This document shows positions 7,984 to 15,508 of a DNA stretch of 64,000 bases, piece after piece; within the stretch, counting starts at the first letter, position 1, and each line of letters starts with the position of its first letter. The DNA comes from Pseudomonas frederiksbergensis (GTDB lineage: Bacteria; Pseudomonadota; Gammaproteobacteria; Pseudomonadales; Pseudomonadaceae). A model generated the notes under the pieces. That model saw only the letters and a program-made list of their open reading frames with translations. It did no database searches and had not been told where the DNA came from. The stretch lies in the NCBI RefSeq assembly GCF_003732665.1, contig NZ_MOBP01000013.1:124001-188000 (forward strand), written 5' to 3'. A program made the translations under genes and the position numbers.

Positions 7984-9528
7984 ATGCAGCAACTCAATCC
8001 TTCCGAAATAAGTGAAATTATCAAGGGCCGCATCGACAAGCTCGATGTGACCTCCCAAGCCCGTAACGAAGGCACAGTCGTCAGCGTATCTGACGGTATC
8101 GTGCGGATTCACGGTCTGGCCGACGTTATGTACGGCGAGATGATCGAGTTTCCGGGCGGCGTCTTCGGCATGGCCCTCAACCTTGAGCAAGACTCTGTAG
8201 GCGCCGTTGTTTTGGGCTCCTACCAGTCTCTGGCTGAAGGCATGAGCGCCAAGTGCACTGGCCGCATCCTCGAAGTTCCGGTTGGTAAGGAACTGCTGGG
8301 TCGCGTAGTCGACGCACTGGGTAACCCAGTTGACGGCAAAGGTCCGCTGAACAACACCGAGACCGATGCGGTCGAGAAAGTTGCTCCAGGCGTGATCTGG
8401 CGTAAGTCGGTAGACCAGCCTGTACAGACTGGCTACAAGGCTGTCGATGCCATGATCCCTGTCGGCCGTGGCCAGCGTGAGCTGATCATCGGTGACCGTC
8501 AGATCGGTAAAACCGCTCTGGCGATCGACGCGATCATCAACCAGAAAAACAGCGGCATTTTCTGCGTCTACGTAGCAATCGGTCAGAAACAATCGACCAT
8601 CGCCAACGTTGTTCGCAAGCTGGAAGAAAACGGCGCACTGGCTAACACCATCGTCGTGGCCGCGAGCGCTTCGGAATCTGCAGCACTGCAATTCCTGGCA
8701 CCGTACTCCGGTTGCACCATGGGTGAATTCTTCCGCGACCGCGGTGAAGACGCGCTGATCGTTTATGACGATCTGTCCAAGCAAGCAGTGGCTTACCGCC
8801 AGATTTCCCTGCTGCTGCGCCGTCCACCAGGCCGTGAAGCTTACCCAGGCGACGTGTTCTATCTCCACTCCCGTCTGCTGGAGCGCGCATCCCGCGTTTC
8901 GGAAGAATACGTAGAGAAGTTCACCAACGGCGCAGTGACCGGCAAAACCGGTTCCCTGACCGCACTGCCGATCATTGAAACCCAGGCTGGCGACGTTTCC
9001 GCGTTCGTTCCGACCAACGTGATTTCCATCACCGACGGTCAGATCTTCCTGGAATCGGCCATGTTCAACTCCGGGATCCGTCCTGCTGTGAACGCCGGTG
9101 TTTCGGTATCCCGTGTGGGTGGTGCCGCTCAGACCAAGATCATCAAGAAGCTCTCCGGTGGTATCCGTACCGCTCTGGCTCAGTACCGTGAACTGGCGGC
9201 ATTCGCCCAGTTCGCTTCTGACCTGGACGAAGCGACCCGTAAGCAACTTGAGCATGGTCAGCGCGTTACCGAGCTGATGAAGCAGAAGCAATACGCACCA
9301 ATGTCGATCGCTGACATGGCGCTGTCGCTGTATGCCGCTGAGCGTGGGTTCCTGACTGACGTTGAAATCGCCAAGATCGGCAGCTTCGAACAAGCGCTGA
9401 TTGCTTTCTTCAACCGCGATCACGCCGATTTGATGGCGAAGATCAACGTGAAGGGTGACTTCAATGACGAAATCGACGCTGGCATGAAAGCCGGTATCGA
9501 GAAGTTCAAGGCCACCCAAACCTGGTAA
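7984..9528 (+). CDS. atpA: ATP synthase F1 subunit alpha
   Basis: Subunit alpha is the non-catalytic nucleotide-binding partner of beta in the F1 hexamer. The 514-aa protein has the N-terminal beta-barrel, the P-loop GDRQIGKTA (about residues 170-178), the family signature PAVNAGVSVSRVGG near residue 365, and the C-terminal helical bundle. Length and motifs are normal. The ATG follows GGGGCAGCAGAGCA. A strong hairpin lies just after the stop. Confidence 0.98.
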   Translation: MQQLNPSEISEIIKGRIDKLDVTSQARNEGTVVSVSDGIVRIHGLADVMYGEMIEFPGGVFGMALNLEQDSVGAVVLGSYQSLAEGMSAKCTGRILEVPVGKELLGRVVDALGNPVDGKGPLNNTETDAVEKVAPGVIWRKSVDQPVQTGYKAVDAMIPVGRGQRELIIGDRQIGKTALAIDAIINQKNSGIFCVYVAIGQKQSTIANVVRKLEENGALANTIVVAASASESAALQFLAPYSGCTMGEFFRDRGEDALIVYDDLSKQAVAYRQISLLLRRPPGREAYPGDVFYLHSRLLERASRVSEEYVEKFTNGAVTGKTGSLTALPIIETQAGDVSAFVPTNVISITDGQIFLESAMFNSGIRPAVNAGVSVSRVGGAAQTKIIKKLSGGIRTALAQYRELAAFAQFASDLDEATRKQLEHGQRVTELMKQKQYAPMSIADMALSLYAAERGFLTDVEIAKIGSFEQALIAFFNRDHADLMAKINVKGDFNDEIDAGMKAGIEKFKATQTW

Positions 9529-9533
9529 GCCGC

Positions 9534-9557
9534 AGCGGGAGCCGCAAGGCTCCCGCT
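9534..9557 (+). other. Intercistronic hairpin atpA/atpG
   Basis: AGCGGGAGCC (9534-9543) pairs with GGCTCCCGCT (9548-9557) around a GCAA tetraloop. It is GC-rich and perfect but followed by TGCTAACC, not a T-run. Likely an mRNA-stabilising or partial-attenuation element. Confidence 0.6.
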
Positions 9558-9578
9558 TGCTAACCTGATAGGTGTTAC

Positions 9579-10439
9579 ATGGCAGGCGCAAAAGAGATTC
9601 GCAGTAAGATTGCGAGCATCAAAAGCACGCAAAAGATTACCAGCGCCATGGAAAAAGTGGCGGTCAGTAAAATGCGCAAGGCACAAATGCGCATGGCTGC
9701 TAGCCGTCCTTACGCGGAGCGCATCCGCCAGGTTATTGGTCATTTGGCCAACGCTAACCCGGAATATCGCCACCCGTTCATGCTCGACCGTGAAATCAAG
9801 CGCGTCGGTTATGTCGTGGTGAGCAGTGACCGTGGTCTGTGTGGTGGCTTGAACACCAACCTGTTCAAGGCCCTGGTCAAGGACATGGCGGTAAACCGTG
9901 AAAACGGCGTCGAGATCGATCTGTGTGTTGTTGGTAGCAAGGGTGCGGCTTTCTTCCGCAACTTCGGCGGTAACGTCGTAGCCGCTATCAGCCACCTGGG
10001 TGAAGAGCCGTCGATCAATGACCTGATCGGCAGCGTCAAGGTGATGCTGGATGCTTACCTGGACGGCCGTATCGACCGTCTGAGCGTTGTGTCCAACAAG
10101 TTCATCAACACCATGACGCAACAGCCTACCGTGGAGCAGTTGATTCCATTGGTGGCAACCCCGGATCAAGAACTCAAGCACCACTGGGACTATCTCTACG
10201 AACCGGACGCCAAAGAGCTGCTTGACGGCTTGATGGTTCGCTACGTGGAGTCGCAGGTCTACCAGGCGGTGGTCGAGAACAACGCGGCTGAACAAGCTGC
10301 GCGGATGATCGCGATGAAGAACGCTACCGACAACGCCGGTGATTTGATCAGCGATTTGCAGCTGGTCTACAACAAGGCGCGTCAGGCTGCGATCACCCAA
10401 GAGATCTCGGAAATCGTCGGCGGCGCTGCCGCGGTTTAA
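9579..10439 (+). CDS. atpG: ATP synthase F1 subunit gamma
   Basis: Gamma is the central rotor shaft turning inside the alpha/beta hexamer. The 286-aa protein has the N-terminal helix AGAKEIRSKIASIKSTQKIT with KVAVSKMRKAQ, the middle domain with SDRGLCGGLN, and the C-terminal helix containing NATDNAGDLI and LQLVYNKARQAAITQEI, which are family signatures. The gap to atpD is 27 bases and unstructured. Confidence 0.97.
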   Translation: MAGAKEIRSKIASIKSTQKITSAMEKVAVSKMRKAQMRMAASRPYAERIRQVIGHLANANPEYRHPFMLDREIKRVGYVVVSSDRGLCGGLNTNLFKALVKDMAVNRENGVEIDLCVVGSKGAAFFRNFGGNVVAAISHLGEEPSINDLIGSVKVMLDAYLDGRIDRLSVVSNKFINTMTQQPTVEQLIPLVATPDQELKHHWDYLYEPDAKELLDGLMVRYVESQVYQAVVENNAAEQAARMIAMKNATDNAGDLISDLQLVYNKARQAAITQEISEIVGGAAAV

Positions 10440-10466
10440 CGGTTCAAATATTCAGAGGATCCAGCT

Positions 10467-11846
10467 ATGAGTAGCGGACGTATCGTTCAAATCATCGGCG
10501 CCGTTATCGACGTGGAATTTCCACGCGACAGCGTACCGAGCATCTACAACGCTTTGAAAGTACAAAGCGATGCCGGCACCACTCTGGAAGTTCAGCAGCA
10601 GCTGGGCGACGGCGTGGTTCGTACCATTGCGATGGGTTCCACCGAGGGCTTGAAGCGCGGTCTGGAAGTCACCGACTCTGGCGCTGCCATCTCCGTACCA
10701 GTCGGTAAAGCGACCCTGGGCCGGATCATGGACGTCCTCGGTAACCCGATCGACGAAGCTGGCCCGATCGACACCGAAGAGCGCTGGGGCATTCACCGTC
10801 CTGCGCCAACCTTCGCTGAACAAGCGGGCGGCAACGACCTGCTGGAAACCGGCATCAAGGTTATCGACCTGGTTTGCCCGTTCGCCAAGGGCGGTAAAGT
10901 CGGTCTGTTCGGTGGTGCCGGTGTAGGCAAAACCGTAAACATGATGGAACTGATCCGTAACATCGCCATCGAGCACAGCGGTTATTCCGTGTTCGCCGGT
11001 GTGGGTGAGCGTACTCGTGAGGGTAACGACTTCTACCACGAGATGAAGGATTCCAACGTTCTGGACAAAGTGGCACTGGTTTACGGTCAGATGAACGAGC
11101 CGCCGGGTAACCGTCTGCGCGTAGCACTGACCGGCCTGACCATGGCCGAGAAGTTCCGTGACGAAGGTAACGACGTTCTGCTGTTCGTCGACAACATCTA
11201 TCGTTACACCCTGGCCGGTACTGAAGTATCCGCACTGCTGGGCCGTATGCCTTCTGCAGTAGGTTACCAGCCTACCCTGGCCGAAGAGATGGGTACTCTG
11301 CAAGAGCGTATCACCTCGACCAAAAACGGTTCGATCACCTCGATCCAAGCGGTATACGTACCTGCGGATGACTTGACTGACCCGTCGCCAGCGACCACTT
11401 TCGCCCACTTGGACGCCACCGTCGTTCTGTCCCGTGACATCGCTTCCCTGGGTATCTACCCAGCGGTCGATCCACTCGACTCGACTTCGCGTCAGCTGGA
11501 CCCGAACGTGATCGGCCAGGACCACTACGACACCGCTCGCGGTGTACAGTATGTTCTGCAGCGTTACAAAGAACTGAAGGACATCATTGCGATCCTGGGT
11601 ATGGACGAGCTGTCGGAAGCCGACAAGCAGTTGGTAAACCGTGCTCGTAAGATCCAGCGCTTCTTGTCGCAGCCGTTCTTCGTGGCTGAAGTCTTCACCG
11701 GTGCTTCGGGTAAATACGTTTCCCTGAAAGACACCATTGCTGGCTTCAAAGGCATCCTCAACGGTGACTACGACCACCTGCCAGAACAAGCGTTCTACAT
11801 GGTCGGCGGCATCGAAGAAGCGATCGAGAAAGCCAAGAAACTGTAA
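10467..11846 (+). CDS. atpD: ATP synthase F1 subunit beta (catalytic)
   Basis: Beta carries the catalytic sites for ATP synthesis. The 459-aa protein has the P-loop GGAGVGKTV (about residues 149-157), the catalytic segment GVGERTREGND with its glutamate, the DNIYRYT region, and the signature PAVDPLDSTS. Length is typical. The ribosome site is AGAGGATCCAGCT before the ATG. A GC hairpin separates it from atpC. Confidence 0.98.
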   Translation: MSSGRIVQIIGAVIDVEFPRDSVPSIYNALKVQSDAGTTLEVQQQLGDGVVRTIAMGSTEGLKRGLEVTDSGAAISVPVGKATLGRIMDVLGNPIDEAGPIDTEERWGIHRPAPTFAEQAGGNDLLETGIKVIDLVCPFAKGGKVGLFGGAGVGKTVNMMELIRNIAIEHSGYSVFAGVGERTREGNDFYHEMKDSNVLDKVALVYGQMNEPPGNRLRVALTGLTMAEKFRDEGNDVLLFVDNIYRYTLAGTEVSALLGRMPSAVGYQPTLAEEMGTLQERITSTKNGSITSIQAVYVPADDLTDPSPATTFAHLDATVVLSRDIASLGIYPAVDPLDSTSRQLDPNVIGQDHYDTARGVQYVLQRYKELKDIIAILGMDELSEADKQLVNRARKIQRFLSQPFFVAEVFTGASGKYVSLKDTIAGFKGILNGDYDHLPEQAFYMVGGIEEAIEKAKKL

Positions 11847-11851
11847 TCCCG

Positions 11852-11869
11852 GCGCCCGGCAACGGGCGC
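11852..11869 (+). other. Intercistronic hairpin atpD/atpC
   Basis: GCGCCCG (11852-11858) pairs with CGGGCGC (11863-11869) around GCAA. It has the same tetraloop as the atpA/atpG hairpin and again lacks a full T-run. It could lower expression of the single-copy epsilon subunit relative to beta. Confidence 0.5.
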
Positions 11870-11891
11870 TAATTTAGGTTGAGGCAATCAG

Positions 11892-12317
11892 ATGGCTATG
11901 ACAGTCCATTGCGATATCGTCAGCGCGGAAGGGGAAATCTTTTCCGGCCTGGTCGAGATGGTGATTGCGCACGGTGCACTGGGTGATCTTGGTATCGCCC
12001 TGGGTCACGCGCCGCTGATCACTAATCTGAAACCAGGTCCTATCCGCCTGATCAAGCAGGGCGGGGAAGAGGAGGTGTTTTACATCTCCGGTGGTTTCCT
12101 CGAGGTTCAGCCGAACATGGTGAAGGTTCTTGCCGACACCGTGCAACGTGCTGCCGACCTGGATGAAGCCTCCGCTCAGGAAGCCGTTAAGGCTGCCGAG
12201 AAGGCCTTGCATGAACGCGGCGCGGAATTCGATTACGGTTCTGCTGCTGCACGTCTGGCCGAGGCTGCAGCTCAGCTGCGCACCGTCCAGCAGATCCGCA
12301 AGAAGTTCGGCCACTAA
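11892..12317 (+). CDS. atpC: ATP synthase F1 subunit epsilon
   Basis: Epsilon binds gamma and the c-ring and inhibits hydrolysis. The 141-aa protein has the N-terminal beta-sandwich (VHCDIVSAEGEIFSG, LGDLGIALGHAPLIT) and the C-terminal two-helix arm rich in Ala, Glu and Lys. The ATG at 11892 follows GAGGCAATCAG; a second in-frame ATG lies two codons later. It ends the operon and is followed by a classical terminator. Confidence 0.96.
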   Translation: MAMTVHCDIVSAEGEIFSGLVEMVIAHGALGDLGIALGHAPLITNLKPGPIRLIKQGGEEEVFYISGGFLEVQPNMVKVLADTVQRAADLDEASAQEAVKAAEKALHERGAEFDYGSAAARLAEAAAQLRTVQQIRKKFGH

Positions 12318-12346
12318 TCAGGCCGCCGCTTGTTGTGCGATTGATT

Positions 12347-12380
12347 AAAAAGGGTAGCCTCGGCTACCCTTTTTTCTTTT
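12347..12380 (+). terminator. Rho-independent terminator of the atp operon
   Basis: GGGTAGC (12352-12358) pairs with GCTACCC (12363-12369) around CTCG, flanked by an A-run before and TTTTTTCTTTT after. This is a textbook intrinsic terminator 35 bases past atpC. Confidence 0.92.
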
Positions 12381-12434
12381 CCGATGTTCATAAACCGGTC
12401 GCAGTTGCTGACCACCCAGGATTGGTAGCCAGTC

Positions 12435-13802
12435 ATGTCTCTTGAAATCGTTATCCTCGCTGCCGGCCAAGGCACTCGCATGCGTTCGGCGCTGCCCAAG
12501 GTTCTGCACCCGATTGCTGGTAACTCGATGCTGGGCCATGTTATCCACAGCGCCCGACAACTTGATCCACAGCGCATCCATGTGGTGATCGGCCATGGTG
12601 CCGACGCCGTGCGCGAACGCCTGGCGGCCGATGACCTGAATTTTGTCCTGCAGGACAAGCAATTGGGCACCGGCCACGCAGTGGCTCAAGCCGTACCTTT
12701 CATCACATCCGACTCTGTGTTGATTCTCTACGGTGACGTGCCGCTGATCGAAGTCGAGACCCTGCAACGCCTGCTCAAGCAAGTGGCGCCGCAGCAGTTG
12801 GGTTTGCTCACCGTTGAGCTGGATGACCCGACTGGTTACGGCCGCATCGTGCGTAACGCCGACGGCGAGGTCACGGCCATCGTCGAGCAGAAAGACGCCA
12901 GCGAAGCCGAACGCGCGATCACCGAAGGCAACACCGGGATTCTGGCGGTGCCGTTTGCACGCCTGGGCGACTGGATGAGCCGGCTCTCCAACAACAACGC
13001 CCAGGGCGAGTACTACCTGACCGACGTGATTGCGATGGCGGTCAGCGATGGTCTGGTGGTGGCCACCGAGCAGCCCCATGACGCGATGGAAGTGCAGGGA
13101 GCCAACGATCGCAAGCAACTCTCGGAGCTTGAGCGGCACTATCAATTGCGCGCCGGTCGGCGTTTGATGGCCCAGGGCGTGACCCTGCGTGATCCGGCCC
13201 GTTTCGATGTGCGCGGTGAGGTGACCGTCGGTCGCGATGTGCTGATCGACATTAACGTGATCCTCGAAGGCAAAGTCGTTATCGAAGACGACGTGGTGAT
13301 CGGCCCGAACTGCGTGATCAAGGACAGCACCTTGCGCAAAGGCGTGGTGATCAAGGCCAACAGCCACATCGAAGGCGCGATTCTGGGCGAAGGCAGTGAT
13401 GCCGGCCCGTTTGCCCGTTTGCGTCCGGGCACCGTGCTTGAGGCGCGTGCCCATGTGGGTAACTTTGTCGAACTGAAAAACGCGCACCTGGGCGAAGGCG
13501 CCAAGGCCGGTCACCTGACTTACCTGGGCGATGCCGAAATCGGCGCGCGGACCAACATTGGTGCCGGCACCATCACCTGCAACTATGACGGCGCGAACAA
13601 GTGGAAAACCGTGTTGGGTGAAGATGTGTTCATCGGTTCCAACAACTCGCTGGTGGCACCTGTGGATATCTCTTCCGGTGCAACCACGGCGGCCGGTTCG
13701 ACCATTACTCAGAATGTGGATAACGCGCAATTGGCGGTAGGCCGGGCGCGGCAGAAGAACATCGACGGCTGGAAGCGGCCGGAGAAGATCAAGAAGAGCT
13801 GA
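12435..13802 (+). CDS. glmU: GlmU bifunctional GlcN-1-P acetyltransferase / UDP-GlcNAc pyrophosphorylase
   Basis: GlmU makes UDP-N-acetylglucosamine, the precursor of peptidoglycan and LPS, in two steps. The 455-aa protein has the N-terminal uridylyltransferase motif LAAGQGTRMRSALPKVLHPI (residues 7-26) and LYGDVPL. From about residue 250 a left-handed beta-helix of hexapeptide repeats carries the acetyltransferase, including the NIGAGTITCNYDG region. It stands alone between the atp terminator and a palindromic repeat. glmR and glmS, which supply its substrate pathway, lie 3.8 kb away across the triterpenoid genes. Confidence 0.97.
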   Translation: MSLEIVILAAGQGTRMRSALPKVLHPIAGNSMLGHVIHSARQLDPQRIHVVIGHGADAVRERLAADDLNFVLQDKQLGTGHAVAQAVPFITSDSVLILYGDVPLIEVETLQRLLKQVAPQQLGLLTVELDDPTGYGRIVRNADGEVTAIVEQKDASEAERAITEGNTGILAVPFARLGDWMSRLSNNNAQGEYYLTDVIAMAVSDGLVVATEQPHDAMEVQGANDRKQLSELERHYQLRAGRRLMAQGVTLRDPARFDVRGEVTVGRDVLIDINVILEGKVVIEDDVVIGPNCVIKDSTLRKGVVIKANSHIEGAILGEGSDAGPFARLRPGTVLEARAHVGNFVELKNAHLGEGAKAGHLTYLGDAEIGARTNIGAGTITCNYDGANKWKTVLGEDVFIGSNNSLVAPVDISSGATTAAGSTITQNVDNAQLAVGRARQKNIDGWKRPEKIKKS

Positions 13803-13827
13803 GTTATCCACAGCTCATCAGATCAAG

Positions 13828-13902
13828 AGATCGCAGCCTGTGGCAGCGCCTATCGGGGAATGTAACTCCGGGTAGGAACTGGCGCAGGCTGCGATCTTTT
13901 TT
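13828..13902. repeat. Long-stem intergenic palindrome, probably a bidirectional terminator
   Basis: AGATCGCAGCCTG (13828-13840) is perfectly complementary to CAGGCTGCGATCT (13885-13897), separated by 44 bases and followed by TTTTTT on the plus strand. The right arm reads GGTAGGAACTGGCGCAGG and then TGCGATCT, the wording of a dispersed intergenic repeat of P. fluorescens-group genomes. It sits between convergent glmU and the fused isoprenoid gene, whose stop codon overlaps the end of the T-tract. Confidence 0.7.
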
Positions 13903-15505
13903 ATGGGTTATCCACAGGTGTTTTTGCATCAGGGCTGCCGGGCGGTGATTGCCAGTCGGCCCCCAGTGGTGTCACTGGCAATGAGCGCGAGGCTATTTTG
14001 TAGAGCATGCGCAGGCCCAGGTCCGAGCCCTGGGACAGTCGCGTCAGGCGCATAATCCACGCCACCTCGGCGTGCGACACCTTGACCGTCCTGGCGGGAT
14101 TTTTATAGACGTGACGCAAGGTCAGCAACGCCAGGCCAATGGTCCACAGATTGAATCGCCGAATGCCCGAATGCCTGGCCGGGATGAGCAGGGCGTATTG
14201 CAGTGCCCGCTGCAAGTGGGAGTGGGCGGTGCCAATCAGTTCCGCAAGGGCCTGTGCATAGTTCGGGTCGTCTTGCCCGGCGTTTAGCTGAGCGAGTTGG
14301 ACGCCATGTTTGGCGAGCAGGTCCCGCGGTAGCCAGCAAACACCGCGCAGTCGGTCGTCCCATTGATCCTTGACGATATTGGTCAACTGCAAACCGGTAC
14401 TGAAGGAAACGGCCAGCCGATGCAGGTTCTCTCGCTGGGCTAACAGGGTGGGGTCAAAATCAATGAAAAGCTCCGTGAGCAACTTTCCCACGACGCCGGC
14501 GACGCAATAGCAGTAATGATCCAGCTCCTGGTGGGTGCCCAGCCCCTGCAAGCCGGCCTTCTCCTGGAACTGGCTCATTCCCCGGGTCATCGTGCTCAGG
14601 CACTGCAGGATGACCTCTCGCTGAGAGGGTTTGAGGGTGCGATGGACGGCCAGCACCTGCGGCAGGTGCCGAACCAGGTCGCGTTCAGCTTGAAGGGTCT
14701 GATCCGTCAACCAAAGGCTCAAGTCGTCACTGAAATCCTGAGCATCTGCGCGGCCAGATACAGCATCGAGGTAAGCGTTTTCGTAATAGCGTTTTTGACT
14801 GGCAGTAAGCCCCGGCTCATCTTCGATGGTGTCGGCTATCCGACAGAGCAAGTAGGCGTTGGTGACGGCTGGATAAAGCTCGGCAGGCAGTTGGGGGATG
14901 GTCAAGGCAAAGGTGCGCGACACTTGAGCGAGGATTAGATCCTGATAGCGGACAGGGTCGATGTGGAGACTGGAGTGTTCTTGTGACTTCCATTGTTCGA
15001 GCTTACAGCCGGGGTCGTTGAGGATGGTTTTGAACCAGGTAGTAAAAGCGTCGGGCTCGGCGTCGATCCATTGCAACAACTCCGATGTTTCAATCCATCG
15101 CCAGTGTGAGGCTTCGTCGGGGTTTACCTGGGGATCTCCGTCAAACCGGCCAATGTAAATATGATCGAATTCGTGCTCGATCAAATTGCCCGGGACCTGT
15201 GCCTTGTAAATAAGCGTCGTGACCTTCTCCAGCGGACAATCGAAGCCCATCTCTTCTTCGAGCCGACGGTGGGCAGCTTGCGCGGTACTTTCGCCGGGAC
15301 GCGGGTGGCCACAACATGAATTGGTCCACAAGCCTGCCGAATGGTATTTGGTCTGCGCACGTTGTTGCAGCAGCAAGCGCTCGTGACGATCAAAGATGAA
15401 GAGAGAAAATGCGCGGTGCAGCAGCCCTTCACGGTGGACCGGTAACTTGAGTCCGGTGCCGATTTGCTGATCATTGTGATCCACCAGTATCAGTGATTCT
15501 TCCAT
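13901..15505 (-). CDS. Fused isopentenyl-diphosphate isomerase / squalene synthase
   Basis: One 534-aa frame carries two enzymes. Residues 1-170 are a type 1 IPP isomerase (Nudix fold): catalytic cysteine in TNSCCGHP (residues 61-68), Nudix box GHPRPGESTAQ...RRLEEEMGF, and the second catalytic acid in EHEFDH (110-115). From about residue 185 it is a trans-isoprenyl head-to-head synthase of the squalene/phytoene family: SRTFALTIPQLP, first acid motif DTIED (225-229), YCYCVAGVVG, and second acid motif TNIVKDQWDD (375-384). The spelling is closer to squalene synthases (DTLED, NIIRDxxED) than to phytoene synthases. It begins 3 bases after the hopene cyclase stop, so the two genes are co-translated. 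Inferred role: isomerise IPP/DMAPP and join two farnesyl-PP into squalene for the cyclase. The product could instead be presqualene-PP or a related C30 compound. Confidence 0.85.
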   Translation of the reverse strand: MEESLILVDHNDQQIGTGLKLPVHREGLLHRAFSLFIFDRHERLLLQQRAQTKYHSAGLWTNSCCGHPRPGESTAQAAHRRLEEEMGFDCPLEKVTTLIYKAQVPGNLIEHEFDHIYIGRFDGDPQVNPDEASHWRWIETSELLQWIDAEPDAFTTWFKTILNDPGCKLEQWKSQEHSSLHIDPVRYQDLILAQVSRTFALTIPQLPAELYPAVTNAYLLCRIADTIEDEPGLTASQKRYYENAYLDAVSGRADAQDFSDDLSLWLTDQTLQAERDLVRHLPQVLAVHRTLKPSQREVILQCLSTMTRGMSQFQEKAGLQGLGTHQELDHYCYCVAGVVGKLLTELFIDFDPTLLAQRENLHRLAVSFSTGLQLTNIVKDQWDDRLRGVCWLPRDLLAKHGVQLAQLNAGQDDPNYAQALAELIGTAHSHLQRALQYALLIPARHSGIRRFNLWTIGLALLTLRHVYKNPARTVKVSHAEVAWIMRLTRLSQGSDLGLRMLYKIASRSLPVTPLGADWQSPPGSPDAKTPVDNP

Positions 15506-15508
15506 GCT

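Noticed and set aside
7510..9591. 693-codon open frame antisense to atpA/atpH
   Set aside because: Shadow frame opposite highly conserved atp genes; its translation has no recognisable family features.
13828..13902. Inverted repeats as ends of an insertion element flanking the triterpenoid genes
   Set aside because: The arms enclose only 44 bases, there is no transposase, and the wording matches a common Pseudomonas intergenic repeat.
12541..13916. Cluster of exact DnaA-box motifs around glmU as a replication origin
   Set aside because: Most copies lie within coding sequence and there is no AT-rich unwinding tract; better treated as part of the general excess of this motif.
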